27,648 nt of DNA, taken from a bacterium. GTDB taxonomy: Bacteria > 4484-113 > JAGGVC01. The position numbers and the translations under genes are program-made. This document shows, piece after piece, positions 8,924-15,588 of this stretch (position 1 is its first letter; every line of letters begins with the position of its first letter). The stretch covers positions 1-27,648 of the forward strand of contig JABRWB010000080.1 in the NCBI GenBank assembly GCA_039961635.1, given 5' to 3'. The notes below the pieces were generated by a model, which was given only the letters and a program-made list of their open reading frames with translations, made no database searches and was not told the origin of the DNA.

Positions 8924-9670
8924 ATGGAAGTCGAACTTTCGGTTATTGTCCCCGCGTACAATGAGGAAAAGCGCATCGGCGCCTGTCTTGCGTCGCTATC
9001 CGCGTTTGCGGCAGCATCCCCAATCCCGGTCGAGCTGATTGTGGTAGACGACCATTCAAAGGACGGAACCGCCGCCATCGTTCGAAGGCATATAGATGAA
9101 AATCCCGGCACCCCGCTTAGATTGATCTCAACGCCCGTTTCCAGAAAAGGCAAAGGTGCGGCGGTCAATACGGGCATGTCTGCCGCAACCGGAAAGTTCA
9201 GGCTGTTTACGGACGTGGATCTTTCAACTCCGATTTCCGAAGTGAATAAACTTCTGTTCTGGGCAAGGCAAGGTGTGGACGTCGTTTTCGGCAGCAGGAG
9301 CCTGAAGGACAGCGATGTTCGCAGGTTCCAGCCTTGGCACAGGAGGTTCGCGGGCGCGGCTATGCGCAACCTGACGCGGCTTCTAATTCTTCCAGGCGTG
9401 CGCGACACCCAGTGTGGATTCAAGTTGTTCAGTGAAAAGGCAGCGTTGGAAGTGTTCCCCAGGCAACGCGTCTGGGGTTGGAGCTTCGATTTGGAGCTGT
9501 TGCTTCTCGCCAAGTCAATGGGCTTTTCGCTCAAGGAAGTGCCTGTGATTTGGATAGACAGTCCGGAAAGCAAGGTAAGATTCATTAAAGACGCGCCCAA
9601 GATGCTGATGGATATACTTGCGATCAGCCTAAGGCTTCGGTTGTTCAAACGCATTCCGAAAGCGCTGTAG
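8924..9670 (+). CDS. Family 2 glycosyltransferase, ALG5-like polyprenyl-phosphate beta-glycosyltransferase
   Basis: The 248-residue GT-A enzyme begins LSVIVPAYNEEKRIG. It has the nucleotide-binding VVDDHSKDGT, the metal-binding DVDLSTP, GSRSL, and the DTQCGFKLF block that marks the dolichyl/undecaprenyl-phosphate glucosyl- or mannosyltransferase branch. It should move a sugar from UDP- or GDP-sugar to a polyprenyl phosphate at the inner face of the membrane. There are no membrane helices beyond an amphipathic C-terminus. It sits 54 bp after the GT39-like gene, which needs such a lipid-linked donor, and 8 bp before a small membrane protein; the three probably act together on an envelope glycan. 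Glucose versus mannose cannot be decided from sequence. Confidence 0.85.
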   Translation: MEVELSVIVPAYNEEKRIGACLASLSAFAAASPIPVELIVVDDHSKDGTAAIVRRHIDENPGTPLRLISTPVSRKGKGAAVNTGMSAATGKFRLFTDVDLSTPISEVNKLLFWARQGVDVVFGSRSLKDSDVRRFQPWHRRFAGAAMRNLTRLLILPGVRDTQCGFKLFSEKAALEVFPRQRVWGWSFDLELLLLAKSMGFSLKEVPVIWIDSPESKVRFIKDAPKMLMDILAISLRLRLFKRIPKAL

Positions 9671-9678
9671 GGGGAGAA

Positions 9679-9903
9679 TTGTTCCTGTTGGCGTTTTTGG
9701 CAAGGTATTTCCTCGTCATCCTGCTCGTGATAGAGATCGCGATTCTGCCGCTTGAAATCAAATTCCTTCTTGCCAAATCGAAAAGGGCGAGGCCGATATC
9801 GGGCGAGCTTTTGGATTTCCCGGAAATTTTGGTGCTGCTCAACATCCTTGCCACAATCGTTCTCGCCATCGTCGTTGTGGTCACGCAATCTATGATGTTT
9901 TAA
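9679..9903 (+). CDS. Small two-helix membrane protein
   Basis: The 74-residue product has two strongly hydrophobic segments (about 1-30 and 50-72) joined by a basic stretch, LLAKSKRARP. It begins with TTG only 8 bp after the ALG5-like gene, behind GGGGGAG, a strong ribosome binding site that supports translation. I do not recognise a family. The position suggests a small partner or anchor for the polyprenyl-phosphate glycosyltransferase, similar in architecture to small membrane subunits next to other such enzymes, but this is inference from context. Confidence 0.6.
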   Translation: MFLLAFLARYFLVILLVIEIAILPLEIKFLLAKSKRARPISGELLDFPEILVLLNILATIVLAIVVVVTQSMMF

Positions 9904-10006
9904 TGTTTAGACGCGGTGGAATTGAACCTGCTCGGAGACCGGCCCGCGCCCGCGCATTTTCCGCGATGAACGGCTCCAACTCAAACAATTCGGCAGCGGA
10001 ATAGTC

Positions 10007-10012
10007 TATAAT
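10007..10012 (+). promoter_or_regulatory. -10 box upstream of the Ig-like protein
   Basis: A perfect TATAAT predicts a transcript with a leader of about 65 nt leading to GGAGG 6 nt before the ATG at 10084. No good -35 match was found. The leader has no structure I recognise as a riboswitch. Confidence 0.4.
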
Positions 10013-10083
10013 GAGCGTGGAGCGCGCAAAGCGTCCGCCGAATTCAGATTGCGTTCCAAATCCGGCTTATCCGGAGGTTTTCG

Positions 10084-11196
10084 ATGAAGGGACGAGGATT
10101 GGTTTTGTTGGCGCCGTGGTTGGGCTTGTTGATCGCCGCGGCTTTGTTTGCCCAGCCTGGCGCGATGGCACAAACGGCCGGTGCGAATTCGTTCGACTCC
10201 CAATCCGACGTCGTTTTCAGCTTCGATGTCAGACCCGCGATGCTGCCTGCAGATGGCAAAACCGAGGCGACCATCGTGCTGAAACTTACGGATGCAAACG
10301 GGGCACCGCTTGCCGGCAGACGCGTGAGCTTTTATCTCGAAGACGGCTATGGGCGGCTTACGACGACTTTCCCCAACACGGACGACAAAGGCACAGCGGA
10401 AGCGCTTTACGTAGCCGGTAGAACCGCGAAAACGGCGGTTGTGCGCGCGACGGACGAAATCAGCGGGAAATCGGCCCGTATCGCCATACCGACATCAATC
10501 TCCGCGCAAATCCAGCTTGAGCTGGTGGAGCCGTCCCGGTTCATCTCCACTTGGATCAAGAGGCAAACGGCCACCCAGCTTTACACCATGGACGTGGAAA
10601 TATTTCCGGAGCGGCTCGTGGCAGACGGATTTTCCACGTCGCGGATAACGGTGCGGCTTTACAACCTTGATGGCACTTATGCTTCGGGAGTCCCGATTGT
10701 AATAAGGATGATTTCAGGCGATGGCGAGTTGATTCGCGACAGGCAGACGACGGACACAAACGGTGTGCTGGAAGCGTTTTACCGAGCGGGAGAGCGCCCG
10801 GGCACCACAATCATCGAGGTAACGGAACCGGTGACGGGCTTGACCCAAACCGTGGAAATTCCGATTCTCGAAGCCGGCCCGGCAAAAATCAAACTTTACT
10901 TTTCCAACCGGGACGGCAGGCTTTTCGAGGAAGCCGCGAAGCTTCCCGCCGACGGAATCACCTCGATAACGATTGTGGCGCAGGTTCTCAATTTGGTTGA
11001 TACTCCCGTCCCCAACGTGGATGTCATGTTCAGCCTTGCCGAAGAACTGGGCGCAATCGAAGTGCTGGAATCAACAACCGACCCGGAAGGAAAGGTGTAC
11101 GCCACCTTCAAGCCGGGAACGCAGACCGGCATCGAGACGATCACCGCGTTTTTGGTAAGCAGCCTGCCCCAGGAATTCGCAGGCGGAGTTTCCTGA
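10084..11196 (+). CDS. Secreted protein with three bacterial Ig-like (Big_1/invasin-type) domains
   Basis: The 370-residue protein has a signal peptide (basic KGRG, a hydrophobic stretch, probable cleavage after AMA near residue 29). Three repeats of an Ig-like fold follow. Each repeat opens with a form of LPADGKTEATIVLKLTD (also LVADGFSTSRITVRLYN and LPADGITSITIVAQVLN), continues with P(L/V)xGxxVxF, and closes with a DxxGxxxAxYxxG-type strand. This is the group 1 bacterial Ig-like pattern seen in invasins and surface proteins. The protein has no membrane anchor or autotransporter barrel, so it is periplasmic, surface-bound through a partner, or released. GGAGG supports the start. The next gene encodes a lipoprotein, but a gap of about 108 bp suggests separate control. 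Confidence 0.78.
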   Translation: MKGRGLVLLAPWLGLLIAAALFAQPGAMAQTAGANSFDSQSDVVFSFDVRPAMLPADGKTEATIVLKLTDANGAPLAGRRVSFYLEDGYGRLTTTFPNTDDKGTAEALYVAGRTAKTAVVRATDEISGKSARIAIPTSISAQIQLELVEPSRFISTWIKRQTATQLYTMDVEIFPERLVADGFSTSRITVRLYNLDGTYASGVPIVIRMISGDGELIRDRQTTDTNGVLEAFYRAGERPGTTIIEVTEPVTGLTQTVEIPILEAGPAKIKLYFSNRDGRLFEEAAKLPADGITSITIVAQVLNLVDTPVPNVDVMFSLAEELGAIEVLESTTDPEGKVYATFKPGTQTGIETITAFLVSSLPQEFAGGVS

Positions 11197-11304
11197 AGAA
11201 CCACATTCATCAGTAACGCGTTCGGCTGAAACGCTCTGGTAGGTTTGCGCGGTTGAATTTCTGCCGCTATCGTTGCGTCTAAGATAGAGGGTCAGTTTCC
11301 GTCT

Positions 11305-13029
11305 ATGGTGTCGAAATTGAATCTGGATATTCGTTTATCAACGGCCGTTTTGGCCGCAATCATTCTCCTTGTTGCGGGTTGCAACGGCGGGCCGCAAGAG
11401 GAGGATGACACACAACCAACGCTCAATCCGAAAGTTGTTTCGCTTTACGAGGCGGCGTTTGCGCGATTAAAAAACGATTTGATGTCGGAATTCCACTGGC
11501 GAACTCCGGTCACGCTTGCAAGCCAGGCGTTTCTTGCGGAGTTGAAACCCGAAGCGGCTAGGTTTCGCCCGGACTACAACGGATTTATGGACTATTTGGC
11601 CGCTTTGGAGGATCCGCTCGGCGCCGACTTGGCGGATCTTTGCAGGTCGCCGTTCGAATTGCCTGAAATACGGTCCAGCGATCCGCTCATTAAAGGCAGG
11701 CTACTTTATATACAGGGGAAGATTGACGAAATCCGCAAGCTGTATTGGCCGGAGTCCGAATCCGCGGAAACGATTACTCCGGAAATGCTTACTTCCACCG
11801 AGCCGAATCGCGTCGCGATATGGGCGCTCGCAAACAGCAGGTTTTTGCCATCTGAAAAATACACTCCCGTACTGGCAGAATTGGCGAAGGATGCGGCGGA
11901 ACTCGAACCCCCGCTCGCTCGGGCCGTGGCGGTGCGGCACGCGATTGATTTGGCATGGGCTGGTCTCGCCGGCGATGAAATCAGAAAAACCCTTGAAAGA
12001 GCATTTTCCGATCCTGTGGAACGGGACAGTGTCCTTGCGAGAGTGCTCAACAAGGCAAACCGCTTTCAGGAGGCAGATGTATTGCTCGCCGCGCTTTCGC
12101 AGACAACCGGCTCGAATGCGCTTTTGGATATAGAGCGAGGTTTGTCGAGCATGGGCTTGGGACAGCCATCCCGAGCGAGGGAAAAATTCCGCGCCGCGCT
12201 CAATTACAATTCGTTTCTTGGCGAGGCGTTGGTTGGTTTGTCCCTGACGGAATCCTGGCAGCGGCGATACGAGGAAGCCATAGGCGGATTTGAGGACGCG
12301 TCGAAAATAGACCCATTCGAACCCGCCCTTTACCCTGTATGGGCGCAAGCTCTTTCCGACGTTGGCAGAATCGATTCCGCACGGGACGCGATTTCGAACG
12401 GCCTTGATCTATTTCCCGACAATGTGCAGGTGAGGCTCACGAGCGCCCAGCTTTATCTAAATGCCGGGGATTTTGAAAACTCCTTGGCTGAATTCAGGGC
12501 CGCCGCAGTCCTCGCGCCGATTATGGCGCGGCCGCATTCCGAAATCGGGGCGATTCTAGTTCGTATGGGCAAGCCGGAGGAAGCAAGGGGGGCGTTTGAA
12601 AAAGCAATCAAACTCGGCCAGCCGGAGGGAGAGGTAGAAGCCGCCTGGGGGCGGGCGCTTTTCGACTCGGAACGATACCGGGAAGCCGTACCCCATCTCG
12701 AAAAGGCATCAGGGTTGAAACCGAAGGATGCGGGACTGCACGCACTGCTTGCCCGCGCGTACGAAGGCGCGGGGGACTTGGCGCGCGCTGCCGCGGAGTA
12801 TGAAGCCGCGGTCACCTACGACAGCTACGACAAGGATTCCGCGGTCAAAGGGGCGCTTGCATATGCGAATCTGGGCGATGTTGAAAAAAGCCTGAAAATG
12901 CTCGATCGCTCGGTGGATGCCGGATGGATAGACACCGAATTTGTCGTCAAGAACTTTCCGGATTCTGTAAAATCCAGGCCCGAATTCAAAAACATCCTCG
13001 CGAACATGAATCCGGGATATTCGGGATAA
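11305..13029 (+). CDS. TPR-repeat lipoprotein
   Basis: The 574-residue product has a lipoprotein signal peptide ending in the lipobox LVAGC (modified Cys at about residue 26). A flexible acidic linker and a helical body follow. The second half is a run of tetratricopeptide-like helix pairs recognisable by alternating small and aromatic residues, such as ALVGLSLTESWQRRYEEAIGG, AWAQ-type A/D helices and LHALLARAYEGAGDLARAA. Such proteins are envelope scaffolds for protein complexes; no enzymatic motif is visible. It starts with ATG shortly after a possible GAGGG site. The stop lies 7 bp from the convergent radical SAM gene and I see no terminator between them. Confidence 0.8.
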   Translation: MVSKLNLDIRLSTAVLAAIILLVAGCNGGPQEEDDTQPTLNPKVVSLYEAAFARLKNDLMSEFHWRTPVTLASQAFLAELKPEAARFRPDYNGFMDYLAALEDPLGADLADLCRSPFELPEIRSSDPLIKGRLLYIQGKIDEIRKLYWPESESAETITPEMLTSTEPNRVAIWALANSRFLPSEKYTPVLAELAKDAAELEPPLARAVAVRHAIDLAWAGLAGDEIRKTLERAFSDPVERDSVLARVLNKANRFQEADVLLAALSQTTGSNALLDIERGLSSMGLGQPSRAREKFRAALNYNSFLGEALVGLSLTESWQRRYEEAIGGFEDASKIDPFEPALYPVWAQALSDVGRIDSARDAISNGLDLFPDNVQVRLTSAQLYLNAGDFENSLAEFRAAAVLAPIMARPHSEIGAILVRMGKPEEARGAFEKAIKLGQPEGEVEAAWGRALFDSERYREAVPHLEKASGLKPKDAGLHALLARAYEGAGDLARAAAEYEAAVTYDSYDKDSAVKGALAYANLGDVEKSLKMLDRSVDAGWIDTEFVVKNFPDSVKSRPEFKNILANMNPGYSG

Positions 13030-13036
13030 AGGCCCA

Positions 13037-14110
13037 TCAAGCGACTATATTCAGCCTGTATCCGCATTGTCCGCAATATGGAAGCCGGGATCTCGCGCGC
13101 GCGCTGTAGCCGTCCCTTTCGATTACTATCGCACCGCAATTAGGACACAGAGTGTCCGAATCCATGCCGACGACGTTCCCGGGATACACGTGCGAAAGCC
13201 CCGCGTCGCGGCCAATCTGAATTGCCTTGCGCAACGTTTCCATCGGAGTCGGCGGCACGCGCCAATTTTCCTGCGGGAAGCTCCGCGTCAGATGCCAGGG
13301 AGTCTCGCGGCCGCACTCTGCAAAAATCCACTTGGCCATTTGCCCAAGCTCGCCCGGCGAGTCGTTGTAACCGGGGATTATATTCGTCACAACTTCGACA
13401 TGCGCTCCGGCGCGCACGGCCTTTTCGATGCGCTTTAGTATTATTTTTGTATCGGCAAAGCCGGCAATTTTTCTGGCGGACTCGGGATTCAGGAATTTCA
13501 AATCCGCACGGTATGCATCGGTCACTTTCAGCAAATCGGAAAGCGGTTTATCCTCTATGTAAGCGTTTGTTACAAGTGCCGTGTAATATCCGGCTTCCTT
13601 GGCCGCAGCAAAAACATCGAGCACGTATTCAACCCAAATCGTCGGTTCGTTGTAAGTGAAGGCGATACCGCGCGAACCGGTGGATGCTATCAGCGCGATC
13701 AGTTCCGCGGCCGATATCCGGGACGTCCTCGCAAGGACGTCAGCTTCATAGCGCGCATAAGATATGTCGCAATTTTGGCAATGGACACATTTCAAATTGC
13801 ATCCTATGGTTCCAACCGAAAGCGTCTTGGATCCGGGATGAAAATGGTACAGGGGTTTTTTTTCGATGGGATCGACCGCGACAGCCGCCGGCCTGGCATA
13901 TACGGTTGTGAAAAGAGCTCCTTCGAGATTGAGTCTGATTCCGCAATATCCCAGCTCGCCACCCTTAATCAAGCACCTGCGCGGACAAAGCCCGCATCTG
14001 ACCGAGCCGCCCTCCTCCGCTTGCCAGTATTTGGCCTCCGAAAGGGAATCCTCGAAGGCCGGCTTCCTGTCGGGTACGCGAAAACCGTACGAATTGGTGC
14101 AATCTTGCAT
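13037..14110 (-). CDS. amrS: AmmeMemoRadiSam-system radical SAM enzyme
   Basis: The 357-residue protein has an N-terminal cysteine cluster (RCGLCPRRCLIKGGELGYC), then the radical SAM cluster motif CNLKCVHC (CxxxCxxC), the downstream AFTYNEPTIW region, and a C-terminal zinc ribbon with CPNC and CGQC. This order matches the AmmeMemoRadiSam radical SAM family, often mis-named pyruvate-formate-lyase activator. It normally co-occurs with AMMECR1 and MEMO proteins, and the substrate of the system is not settled. Neither partner is in this window. I place the start at ATG 14110, not the longer in-frame start at 14203. The shorter start has a -10 box exactly 7 nt upstream, and the longer form would run into the divergent kinase gene. 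Confidence 0.82.
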   Translation of the reverse strand: MQDCTNSYGFRVPDRKPAFEDSLSEAKYWQAEEGGSVRCGLCPRRCLIKGGELGYCGIRLNLEGALFTTVYARPAAVAVDPIEKKPLYHFHPGSKTLSVGTIGCNLKCVHCQNCDISYARYEADVLARTSRISAAELIALIASTGSRGIAFTYNEPTIWVEYVLDVFAAAKEAGYYTALVTNAYIEDKPLSDLLKVTDAYRADLKFLNPESARKIAGFADTKIILKRIEKAVRAGAHVEVVTNIIPGYNDSPGELGQMAKWIFAECGRETPWHLTRSFPQENWRVPPTPMETLRKAIQIGRDAGLSHVYPGNVVGMDSDTLCPNCGAIVIERDGYSARARSRLPYCGQCGYRLNIVA

Positions 14111-14134
14111 AACCAAAAGTATAGCGGATAAAAT
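14105..14134 (+). promoter_or_regulatory. Promoter of the PfkB-family gene, overlapping the amrS start
   Basis: TTGCAT (14105-14110) and TAAAAT (14129-14134) are 18 bp apart, giving a start near 14141. The -35 box includes the amrS start codon on the other strand, so the two promoters are physically interlocked. Confidence 0.5.
14118..14123 (-). promoter_or_regulatory. -10 box of amrS (leaderless)
   Basis: On the minus strand TATACT ends 7 nt before the ATG at 14110. No ribosome binding site is visible, so the message probably begins at the start codon. Confidence 0.5.
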
Positions 14135-14138
14135 CCGC
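14124..14138. promoter_or_regulatory. Perfect palindrome in the amrS/PfkB divergent promoter
   Basis: GCGGAT-AAA-ATCCGC is a perfect 6-3-6 inverted repeat. It covers the -10 box of the PfkB gene and directly abuts the -10 box of amrS, so a bound dimeric regulator could block both genes. The regulator is unknown. Confidence 0.4.
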
Positions 14139-14140
14139 GT

Positions 14141-14156
14141 CGGCGGTTTTCCGCCG
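14141..14156 (+). other. Hairpin at the predicted 5' end of the PfkB mRNA
   Basis: CGGCGG-TTTT-CCGCCG forms a perfect 6-bp stem with a 4-nt loop. It starts at the predicted transcription start and is followed by GAAGG ahead of the TTG start codon. It may protect the 5' end of the message. Confidence 0.45.
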
Positions 14157-14167
14157 AAGGTGCCGGC

Positions 14168-15079
14168 TTGAGCGATTTGGGCAAGGTAATCGGAGTGGGT
14201 CATTGCACAGTGGACATAATCTGCCCCTTCGGCAGCTTTCCCGCGCTTGACCGCAAAACGGAAATAGACAGGCTCGAAATTCAGGGCGGCGGCCCGGCCG
14301 CGAACGCGATGGCCGCTCTTGCAAAGCTGGGAGTGCGCACCGCCATCGTTTCACGCATGGGCACCGATATATTCGGCCAGTTTGCCCGGCGCGACCTCCT
14401 GCGCCGCGATATCGAATGCACGCACCTATTTATGGATAGGGAAACCCGCTCTCCGTTGTCGGTAGTCATCGCGTGTAAAGAAGATGCAACCCGGACCATA
14501 GTCGTATACAAAGGGGAAAACCGCGAAGTAGAGCCGGCGTGGCTGGAACCGGAGTGGATCGCAACCGGAGCGTACCTGCATATTGACGGACATCAGCTTC
14601 CCGCATCGCTGAAGCTGGCCAAGGAGTTCAAGCAAACCGGACGGCCGATTATGTTCGACGCGGGCAGCTGGCGCGACGGTACCGAGGAGTTGTTGTCTCT
14701 TGCCGACACGGTAATTGCAAGCCGCGATTTCGCCAGCAGGCTTTCATCGGATCCGAAAGAAGCGCTTGTCCGCCTTGCAGGGTATGGAGCGAAATTCTGC
14801 GCGATTACGCTGGGCGCGGACGGATGTATCGGGCGCGACGCCGACGGCGCGATTGTGGAATCCCGCGGGTTCGCGGTGGAAGCCCGCGATACGACCGGCG
14901 CGGGAGACGTTTTCCACGGAGCGTACATTTACGCCGAATTAAGCGGATATGAATTCGTCGAGCGGCTGGAATTCGCGAACGCGGCTGCCGCAATGAAATG
15001 CAGGGAATTGGGAGCGCGCGGAGGCTTGCCTGCGGCGGACGAGGTGCGCGAGTTTATCGAAAGGAGCGGGCGCTCCTGA
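14168..15079 (+). CDS. PfkB-family carbohydrate/nucleoside kinase
   Basis: The 303-residue ribokinase-like protein has the N-terminal signature GGGPAANAMAALAKLG, with VSRMGTDIFG following. The C-terminal active-site signature is DTTGAGDVFHGAY, where the Asp acts as base and GAGD forms the anion hole. It should phosphorylate the hydroxymethyl group of a sugar or nucleoside with ATP in the cytoplasm. The exact substrate (ribose, fructose, adenosine or other) cannot be assigned. The start is TTG at 14168, supported by a GAAGG about 8 nt upstream and by the first conserved strand beginning at residue 6. It is divergent from amrS with shared control sequences, and ends 12 bp before the tRNA-Sec gene on the other strand. 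Confidence 0.85.
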   Translation: MSDLGKVIGVGHCTVDIICPFGSFPALDRKTEIDRLEIQGGGPAANAMAALAKLGVRTAIVSRMGTDIFGQFARRDLLRRDIECTHLFMDRETRSPLSVVIACKEDATRTIVVYKGENREVEPAWLEPEWIATGAYLHIDGHQLPASLKLAKEFKQTGRPIMFDAGSWRDGTEELLSLADTVIASRDFASRLSSDPKEALVRLAGYGAKFCAITLGADGCIGRDADGAIVESRGFAVEARDTTGAGDVFHGAYIYAELSGYEFVERLEFANAAAAMKCRELGARGGLPAADEVREFIERSGRS

Positions 15080-15091
15080 GCTGGCGTTCCT

Positions 15092-15180
15092 CGGCGGAGG
15101 GAGGAGTCGAACCTCCCGCCCGGCACAACCGGGCCAACGGTTTTGAAGACCGCGGGGGCCACCGGACCCCTTCAACCGCC
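15092..15180 (-). tRNA. selC: tRNA-Sec (anticodon TCA) with an unusual acceptor branch
   Basis: The minus strand shows the selenocysteine tRNA layout. The D stem has six pairs with a 4-nt loop (GGGGTC-CGGT-GGCCCC). The anticodon arm is GCGGT-CTTCAAA-ACCGT, with UCA reading UGA. The long variable arm is GCCCGG-TTGTG-CCGGGC, and the T arm is GGAGG-TTCGACT-CCTCC. The acceptor is odd: GGCGG pairs with CCGCC and is followed by a G73-like base, but the next one or two positions (T-T, T-C) do not pair. The acceptor plus T helix is therefore about 12 positions, against the 13 (8+5) normal in bacteria. CCA is not encoded. The mature ends are uncertain by a few bases; initiation may occur at G15184 or G15183. 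It would read UGA as selenocysteine with SelA/SelB, which are not in this window. Confidence 0.8.
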
Positions 15181-15189
15181 TCCCTTTGA

Positions 15190-15195
15190 ATTTTA
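15190..15195 (-). promoter_or_regulatory. Candidate -10 box for selC
   Basis: On the minus strand TAAAAT lies 5-9 nt before the tRNA 5' end, with a weak TTTCAA element upstream. Transcription would begin almost at the mature 5' end. Confidence 0.35.
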
Positions 15196-15236
15196 CACCG
15201 CAAATCTTTTTTGAAAGCAGGAAGGCGGATCGTTGC

Positions 15237-15274
15237 AAAAAAAAAAAAAAAAAAGCGGCCGAGGGATCAGCCGC
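15237..15274 (-). terminator. Intrinsic terminator of the sRNA candidate
   Basis: On the minus strand an 8-bp stem, GCGGCTGA-TCCC-TCGGCCGC (one G-T pair), is followed by 18 consecutive T. This explains the 18-A run on the plus strand. It could also end read-through from the GNAT gene, whose stop is 315 bp upstream, but a dedicated promoter lies much closer. Confidence 0.8.
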
Positions 15275-15347
15275 ATCGGATAAATACACTGTCACCCAAG
15301 GTCAACCCGCTGTCGGGGGGGGAAACGGGTTTTAAACCTGGGCGACT
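15240..15347 (-). ncRNA. Candidate small RNA with a C-rich loop
   Basis: On the minus strand a promoter (TTGCAA, 16 bp, TAGAAT) predicts a start at 15346-15347. That is exactly the base of a long hairpin: GTCGCCCAGG pairs with CCTTGGGTGAC (10 pairs, one bulge), and an inner AACCCG pairs with CGGGTT. The terminal loop is about 16 nt with eight consecutive C. A short spacer and a strong terminator follow, giving an RNA of about 100 nt. I see no SRP, 6S, tmRNA or RNase P signature. C-rich loops of this kind in other bacteria pair with G-rich ribosome binding sites, so a regulatory role is plausible. The rest of the gene-free stretch (15381-15588) shows nothing I can name apart from a weak TATAAA near 15517-15522. 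Confidence 0.55.
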
Positions 15348-15353
15348 GACACT

Positions 15354-15381
15354 ATTCTACCCGAATACAAGATATTTGCAA
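15354..15381 (-). promoter_or_regulatory. Promoter of the sRNA candidate
   Basis: On the minus strand TTGCAA (15381-15376) and TAGAAT (15359-15354) are separated by 16 bp. The expected start falls 7 nt downstream, at the first base of the sRNA hairpin. Confidence 0.5.
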
Positions 15382-15588
15382 GCGCAATTGCCGAAAACCG
15401 GAAAATTACCCTTCAAAACGCAAGCTTGATAAAATTTCACAAATTCATAAAAGCAGCGACATAAGTGGCATTGCGAACGGGTTTTCCGGACTGAACTTAC
15501 CGGCCTGCAGTCACGATTTATACAGGCTATATTCCATTGCCAAATTGTTAACTGGCCGAGGTCTTGGCGAAGGCGCCCAAGCGGCGGT

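Noticed and set aside
10013-10083. Leader of the Ig-like protein as a riboswitch
   Set aside because: It is too short and shows no conserved aptamer motif or terminator/antiterminator pair.
14111-14203. Longer in-frame start of the radical SAM gene
   Set aside because: It would overlap the PfkB gene and its promoter, and the added residues do not match the family.
15237-15254. 18-A run as a sequencing artefact or simple repeat
   Set aside because: It is exactly the T tract of a minus-strand intrinsic terminator directly after an 8-bp stem. Its exact length may still be inaccurate.
15555-15588. Hairpin after the GNAT gene as its terminator
   Set aside because: A bulged 7-bp stem exists on the minus strand but no T run follows it.
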